Assembly: GCA_041690515.1 (NCBI GenBank)
Contig: JAWLHF010000038.1
Coordinates: forward strand, 1-28,319
From: BRH-c25 sp041690515
GTDB taxonomy: Bacteria > Bacillota > Clostridia > Lutisporales > Lutisporaceae
Length of the DNA stretch: 28,319 nt
Reading direction: 5' to 3'
Shown here: piece after piece, positions 24,857 to 28,319 of the stretch
Layout of the letters: every line of letters starts with the position of its first letter
Numbering within the stretch: position 1 is the stretch's first letter
The notes under the pieces: model-generated
Databases searched by the model: none
Seen by the model: the letters and a program-made list of their open reading frames with translations, nothing else
What the model was told of the DNA's origin: nothing
Position numbers and translations under genes: made by a program

Positions 24857-24872
24857 GGGACAGGAGAGAAAT

Positions 24873-25559
24873 ATGAAAGAAGCACTTTATACAAAGAAGG
24901 TTACTTGCCCAATATGCAACACAGAGTTCTCTTCAGTGAAAGCAAAGATCAAAGCCTGTAAGGTGGATAAAAAAGATGAGGATTTTTGTACGCACTATAC
25001 GGATGTGAATCCTATGTTTTATGATATTTTCGTTTGTCCTGTCTGTGCGTATGCGGCTTCTGAGAACTCTTTCAACGAGTTGGAAGATAAGGAGAAAAAG
25101 ATACTCAGTGAAGTTTTCTCAAAGAGGACGGTAGGCAGGGACTTTTGCAGTGAAAGAGACCTGACTGATGCCATAGCAGCCTGTAAGCTTGCGATATATA
25201 CAGCAGAGCTGAGGAAAGCAAAAGCCAGTGTCATTGCAGGGCTGTGTCTTAAGCTTGCATGGTTTTTCAGATTTGCAGGGGACAAGCAGGAGGAGACCTT
25301 CTTGAGTTATGCACTGCAGAATTATCTTGAGGCTTTTGATAAGGAGCCGCTTCCCATAGGCAACCTCACAGAAATATCAATGATGTACCTGTTGGGTGAA
25401 CTGTCCAGAAGACTGGGGAAGTATGATGAAGCTATAGTATGGTTCTCAAAAGCAGTCGCAAGTCCGGAAAGGGCAGATAATCCAAGAATTGAGAGATTGA
25501 CCAGAGAACAATGGTCTCTTACCAAAGAACAGCATAAGAATAGGGCAAAGTCTCAATAA
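24873..25559 (+). CDS. DUF2225-type protein: zinc-binding head with helical repeat tail
   Basis: The 228-residue protein starts at ATG 24873 with AGGAGAG at 6 nt. The head has CPIC (Cys12, Cys15), then Cys29, Cys39, His41, and CPVC (Cys55, Cys58), consistent with a metal-binding zinc-ribbon-like module. The C-terminal region is helical with TPR-like spacing (LGELSRRLGKYDEAIVWFSKAVASP, residues about 178-202). This matches the DUF2225 family of Firmicutes, whose function is unknown. It is a single-gene transcript by its terminators. It is likely cytoplasmic, since no signal or membrane segment is present. Confidence 0.85.
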   Translation: MKEALYTKKVTCPICNTEFSSVKAKIKACKVDKKDEDFCTHYTDVNPMFYDIFVCPVCAYAASENSFNELEDKEKKILSEVFSKRTVGRDFCSERDLTDAIAACKLAIYTAELRKAKASVIAGLCLKLAWFFRFAGDKQEETFLSYALQNYLEAFDKEPLPIGNLTEISMMYLLGELSRRLGKYDEAIVWFSKAVASPERADNPRIERLTREQWSLTKEQHKNRAKSQ

Positions 25560-25596
25560 TAAAGAAAATCAAATAATGAAATATTATAAATACGAA

Positions 25597-25625
25597 AAGT
25601 CAAGCGCCAAGCTTGGCTTTTTCAT
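25597..25625 (+). terminator. Terminator after the DUF2225-type gene
   Basis: AAGTCAAGC and GCTTGGCTT pair (one G-T) around GCCAA, followed by TTTTC. Confidence 0.8.
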
Positions 25626-25632
25626 TTTGTTT

Positions 25633-25650
25633 GCGTCCATTACCCGTCCG
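25633..25650 (+). repeat. GC-rich dispersed motif, degenerate copy C
   Basis: GCGTCCATTACCCGTCCG differs from copy A (6321-6342) at three of 18 positions. Together with copies A and B it suggests a small dispersed element, though this copy is the weakest and could be chance. Confidence 0.35.
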
Positions 25651-25686
25651 TTTGTTTTACTCCAAGTATATAAAAAAGCAAAGTGT

Positions 25687-25717
25687 AAAAACTTTTTCTG
25701 ACAAGCGAAAACTTTTT
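25687..25717 (+). promoter_or_regulatory. Direct repeats upstream of the sigma factor gene
   Basis: AAAACTTTTT occurs at 25688-25697 and at 25708-25717, a period of 20 bp, about two helical turns. AAAAC boxes with this setting are like the -35 regions of ECF-type autoregulated promoters, so this may be the self-controlled promoter or a regulator site. Confidence 0.4.
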
Positions 25718-25817
25718 ATCTTCATCCAGGGTATATATTGTGAATTGAGCAATAAATCTTTTTGCATGATTGATTTCAAAAGAATGTGATTATGCGGAGT
25801 ATGTGGGAGGTGACCGG

Positions 25818-26365
25818 ATGTTTGATGATAAAGAGGCAATATTGAGGTTCAGGGCAGGTGATGAGGATGGGTTCAGGGAACTGTACGACAAATACGCAGG
25901 TTATGCTTTGAGGGTGGCTGCTGCAGTTACAAAAAGTAAAGCAAGTGCTGCCGATGCAGTGCAGGAGACTTTTATCAGGGTATATAGGAATATGGATTCC
26001 TTTGACATAAATCAGTCCTTTAAACCATGGTTTTACAAAATACTGATAAACGAATGCAACCGTCTGATGAAAAATATATTCAGAACTGTGTATTTCAGTG
26101 ACTATTTTGACAACAATCCCGGAGAAGCATATAAAGAGGAATACGGATTTGAAGAGTATGAGGAGCTGTATGAGGCAATAAAGGCCTTGAAAGTCATTTA
26201 TTGGGGCCTCTTATACTCAAGTACCTTAATGGATTCAAAGAAAACGAAATAGCCGATATTTTGGAACTGAATCTGAATACTGTAAAATCACGGTTGTTCA
26301 AGGGAAGAAAAAAGCTCAAGGAGTCACTGGAGGGATATGGAGAAGGGAGGGCAATCCATGGATGA
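25818..26365 (+). pseudogene. ECF sigma factor with a -1 frameshift before region 4
   Basis: From ATG 25818 (GGGAGGTGACC at 5-9 nt) the frame encodes region 2: LYDKYAGYALRV, AADAVQETFIRVYRNMD and KPWFYKILINECNRLMK. At about 26190-26206 the frame breaks: in the original frame it stops at TAG 26250-26252, while the -1 frame continues as LILKYLNGFKENEIADILEL and NLNTVKSRLFKGRKKL, clearly the region 4 helix-turn-helix, to TGA 26363-26365. Joined, the protein would be about 182 residues, normal for an ECF sigma. No classical slippery heptamer is seen. It is therefore a recent mutation, a sequence error or an unusual recoding site. It overlaps the start of the partner gene (26358), a sign of translational coupling. 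Confidence 0.83.
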
Positions 26366-27128
26366 AAGAGATTTTAACAACAGAATAAAGGAATCCCTGA
26401 TAAAGGGGACAAAAGAATCGGAGGAACTGAAAGAGCAAGTATGGACTAAGATACAAAACAGTATATATGATAAGAAGGAAGAGGAGAGAATGTATATGAA
26501 AAGTAAGGGTCGTAATTTTGTGAGAAACGCAGCGGCAATAGCTGCCGCATTTGTAGTAATGGTGGCTGTCCTGTCGGCAACAACAACTACCGGACAGACC
26601 GCTATGAAAAGGATACGTGATTTGCTGGCACCTCAGAAGAGTATTACTCAGGAAATCGAAGGGGATAAAGAGGGCGGTGAATTCTCACTCCATACCAGGG
26701 ACGGAGAAGTTGATTATGCCATATACGTGGATGAAGAAAGATATACTGTGGAAAAAGGAGAAGAAGCTGATAGAATCCTGCCGAAGTTCAAGGCAGACAG
26801 CAGATATCCGGAGGTTTCCATGGAGATAAGGCAGCTAAAGGATGAGAAACCCGAGGAACTTAAGAAGCTTGCCCTGGCTGAGCTTCAATCCAAGTATCCC
26901 ACAGTCAGGGACATGGGTCAGGTTGAGGCCCCTTTGAGAGCATATGCACTTTATGCCAACAATGGGCAGAAAAGCACCGACATAGTCATAAAGCAATACT
27001 TTGTAGATAACGGTAAAGGTGGTACCATTCAAATAACTCAGAAGTACTTCATTGAAGCAAGCGAGGGACACGGTGTAAGATTTGACAATATGCTTAAGGA
27101 ATTGAAGATAGTCGATCTTTCAGAATAA
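26358..27128 (+). CDS. Putative membrane anti-sigma factor paired with the ECF sigma
   Basis: The 256-residue protein starts at ATG 26358, with GGGAGGG 6 nt upstream, overlapping the sigma gene's final codons by 8 bp. Residues 1-50 are charged and predicted cytoplasmic (ESEELKEQVWTKIQNS), followed by one membrane helix (about 57-75, AAAIAAAFVVMVAVLSA). The rest is a secreted, beta-rich region with no family I recognise (EVSMEIRQLKDEKPEELKKL; PLRAYALYANNGQKSTDIV). The topology and the coupled position are those of an anti-sigma factor that holds the sigma at the membrane until an outside signal. No zinc anti-sigma motif (H-x3-C-x2-C) is visible, so its N-terminus is of another type. Confidence 0.72.
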   Translation: MDERDFNNRIKESLIKGTKESEELKEQVWTKIQNSIYDKKEEERMYMKSKGRNFVRNAAAIAAAFVVMVAVLSATTTTGQTAMKRIRDLLAPQKSITQEIEGDKEGGEFSLHTRDGEVDYAIYVDEERYTVEKGEEADRILPKFKADSRYPEVSMEIRQLKDEKPEELKKLALAELQSKYPTVRDMGQVEAPLRAYALYANNGQKSTDIVIKQYFVDNGKGGTIQITQKYFIEASEGHGVRFDNMLKELKIVDLSE

Positions 27129-27132
27129 TCCC

Positions 27133-27174
27133 AAAAGCCATGATCAGCCGGTAAGGCAGTCATGGCTTTTTATC
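27133..27174 (+). terminator. Terminator after the anti-sigma gene
   Basis: AAAAGCCATGA (27133-27143) and TCATGGCTTTT (27160-27170) form an 11-bp stem with a 16-nt loop and a following T-rich tract. Confidence 0.88.
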
Positions 27175-27192
27175 TTATAAATTGAAGGAATT

Positions 27193-27263
27193 GTGAAAAA
27201 ATATTTAAAATTATTTCACCTTAAATTAATTGAATTGTCAGACAACATTAAATAAAATATTAG
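27193..27263 (+). promoter_or_regulatory. Palindrome and promoter upstream of the MoxR-type gene
   Basis: A 27-bp imperfect palindrome, GTGAAAAAAT (27193-27202) against ATTATTTCAC (27210-27219), lies just upstream of TTGTCA (27235-27240), 17 nt and TATTAG (27258-27263), a plausible promoter. The 140-nt leader before the ATG contains no RNA family I recognise. Confidence 0.45.
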
Positions 27264-27406
27264 TAAAAGGCTTACAGTATTGGAAGTAAAAACGAAATGA
27301 TAGAAAATTTTGCAGCTGTTGCACATGGCTCTTTGTGAGTGGAATTGCTGTAGAGAATTTGTAAGCTCAAAACAAAATTAATGGAGAAATGGCTTGGGGG
27401 TTTAGC

Positions 27407-28319
27407 ATGAGTAATAATTATGAATCCATAAGAAGGATTGAGAAAAGCGTATCGAAAGCTATTGTGGGAAAAAAGGATACTGTGGAAAAGCTATTGGTGG
27501 CTCTGCTGGCAGGTGGACATGTGCTTATTGAGGATGTGCCCGGTGTCGGTAAAACCACCTTGGTTCACGCAATCGCCAGATCCATCGGTTGCAGCTTCAA
27601 GAGGATACAGTTCACCCCTGACCTGCTTCCGTCGGATATCACGGGGGTAACGGTATATAATATGAAGAAGGGTGAATTTGAGTTCAAGGAAGGACCCATA
27701 ACGTCCAATATCATTTTGGCTGACGAGATAAACAGGGGGTCGCCAAAGACACAGTCAAGCCTCCTTGAAGCTATGCAGGAAAGGCAGATAACGGTTGACG
27801 GCAATACTTACAAGCTGCCGGAGCCATTTATGGTGCTTGCGACACAAAACCCCATAGAATATGAGGGTACCTTTCCGCTGCCTGAAGCACAGATAGACAG
27901 GTTTACAATAAGGATATCCATGGGTTACCCCAGCTATGCCGAAGAGAAGAGTATTATGAACAGATACAATACTGGAAATCTGTCTGTGGAAATTGAGCCT
28001 GTAGTCAGTGGAAATGACATGCTGGAGATACGGAAAGACGTTGAACGGGTTCATGTGGATGATTCTGTACAGGATTACATAGTACGTATAGTACAGGCAA
28101 CAAGAAGCCATAAGGATATATACCTGGGCTGCAGTCCAAGGGGAACCCTGGCATTGCACAGCAACTGCCGCGCATTAGCCTATATAAGGGGAAGGGATTA
28201 TGTGCTGCCTGATGATGTGAAGGAGCTTGTGCCATGCACCCTTGCCCACAGAATAATTCTGAAGTCTGAAGCAATGATACAGGGAAAGGATCAGGATTCT
28301 GTACTTTCGGAAATACTAA
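27407..28319 (+). CDS. MoxR-type AAA+ ATPase, cut by the window end
   Basis: An open frame from ATG 27407 (GGGGG about 7 nt upstream) runs 304 complete codons to the right edge without a stop, so the final few residues are missing compared with a usual length near 320. It shows Walker A GVGKTT (residues 46-51), Walker B LADEINR (104-110), QERQITVDG, ATQNPIEYEGTFPLPEAQIDRF and the sensor-2 type segment CSPRGTLAL. MoxR ATPases act as chaperones that load or activate partner proteins, and are usually followed by a DUF58 protein and transglutaminase-like proteins. Those would lie beyond this window. Confidence 0.93.
   Translation, partial: MSNNYESIRRIEKSVSKAIVGKKDTVEKLLVALLAGGHVLIEDVPGVGKTTLVHAIARSIGCSFKRIQFTPDLLPSDITGVTVYNMKKGEFEFKEGPITSNIILADEINRGSPKTQSSLLEAMQERQITVDGNTYKLPEPFMVLATQNPIEYEGTFPLPEAQIDRFTIRISMGYPSYAEEKSIMNRYNTGNLSVEIEPVVSGNDMLEIRKDVERVHVDDSVQDYIVRIVQATRSHKDIYLGCSPRGTLALHSNCRALAYIRGRDYVLPDDVKELVPCTLAHRIILKSEAMIQGKDQDSVLSEIL

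Noticed and set aside
26195..26210. Programmed -1 frameshifting in the sigma gene
   Set aside because: The site TTGGGGC does not fit the X-XXY-YYZ slippery pattern and no clear downstream stimulatory hairpin was seen, so mutation or sequence error is more likely, though not excluded.
25818..26252. Sigma factor as a complete shorter protein ending at 26252
   Set aside because: The last residues after about 26200 (LLYSSTLMDSKKTK) are not sigma-like, while region 4 continues in the -1 frame.
1..28319. tRNA, rRNA, CRISPR array, transposase or phage genes
   Set aside because: Looked for on both strands and not found; repeats present are short palindromic or GC-rich elements without any coding recombinase.

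Overview
The window reads as a chromosomal segment of a low-GC Gram-positive anaerobe of the class Clostridia that ferments amino acids. The signs are strong AGGAGG-type ribosome binding sites, a UGA-decoded selenoprotein of the glycine/sarcosine/betaine reductase family, a SDR-type threonine dehydrogenase with its CoA ligase, ThiT under a TPP riboswitch, VanW/G5 and stalk-domain GH18 wall proteins, and an ECF sigma/anti-sigma pair. I cannot name the species. No rRNA, tRNA, CRISPR array, transposase or phage gene was seen.

Layout. (1) 1-5090, plus strand: a tight run holding the tail of an unidentified gene, a selenocysteine-containing protein-B reductase subunit (the UGA at 1104-1106 is read through, so the gene runs 66-1343), an NhaC-type antiporter, an octopine/opine-dehydrogenase-family protein and a divergent alanine-dehydrogenase homologue. 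This is the most interesting part of the window. (2) 5094-8211: a small membrane ORF, a lipoprotein, a convergent EamA exporter sharing a terminator with it, and a TPP riboswitch plus terminator ahead of thiT. (3) 8320-11345: a promoter driving a beta-propeller-like lipoprotein, a nucleoside-phosphorylase-family protein and a fumarylacetoacetate-hydrolase-family protein. (4) 11643-13922: tdh and kbl, converting threonine to glycine and acetyl-CoA. (5) 14118-19640: a membrane-anchored GH18 wall hydrolase, a nested palindromic non-coding element, a PD-(D/E)XK nuclease/XPD-like helicase fusion and a two-part protein ending in a GNAT acetyltransferase. (6) 19670-25559: a 58-residue basic protein and a radical SAM protein on the minus strand, then an FtsA-like actin-fold protein with a repetitive C-terminal tail, a VanW/G5 protein and a DUF2225-type protein. 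(7) 25818-28319: an ECF sigma factor broken by a -1 frameshift, its membrane anti-sigma-like partner, and a MoxR-type AAA+ ATPase cut by the window end.

How the genes may work together. Tdh and Kbl make glycine, which is the direct or N-substituted substrate of the reductase family represented by the selenoprotein. The pairing of that selenoprotein with an opine-dehydrogenase homologue and an alanine-dehydrogenase homologue suggests, as an inference, a reductive pathway for an opine or other N-substituted glycine that yields acetyl phosphate and an amino acid. Many single genes end at clear rho-independent terminators, so most transcription units can be delimited from sequence alone.
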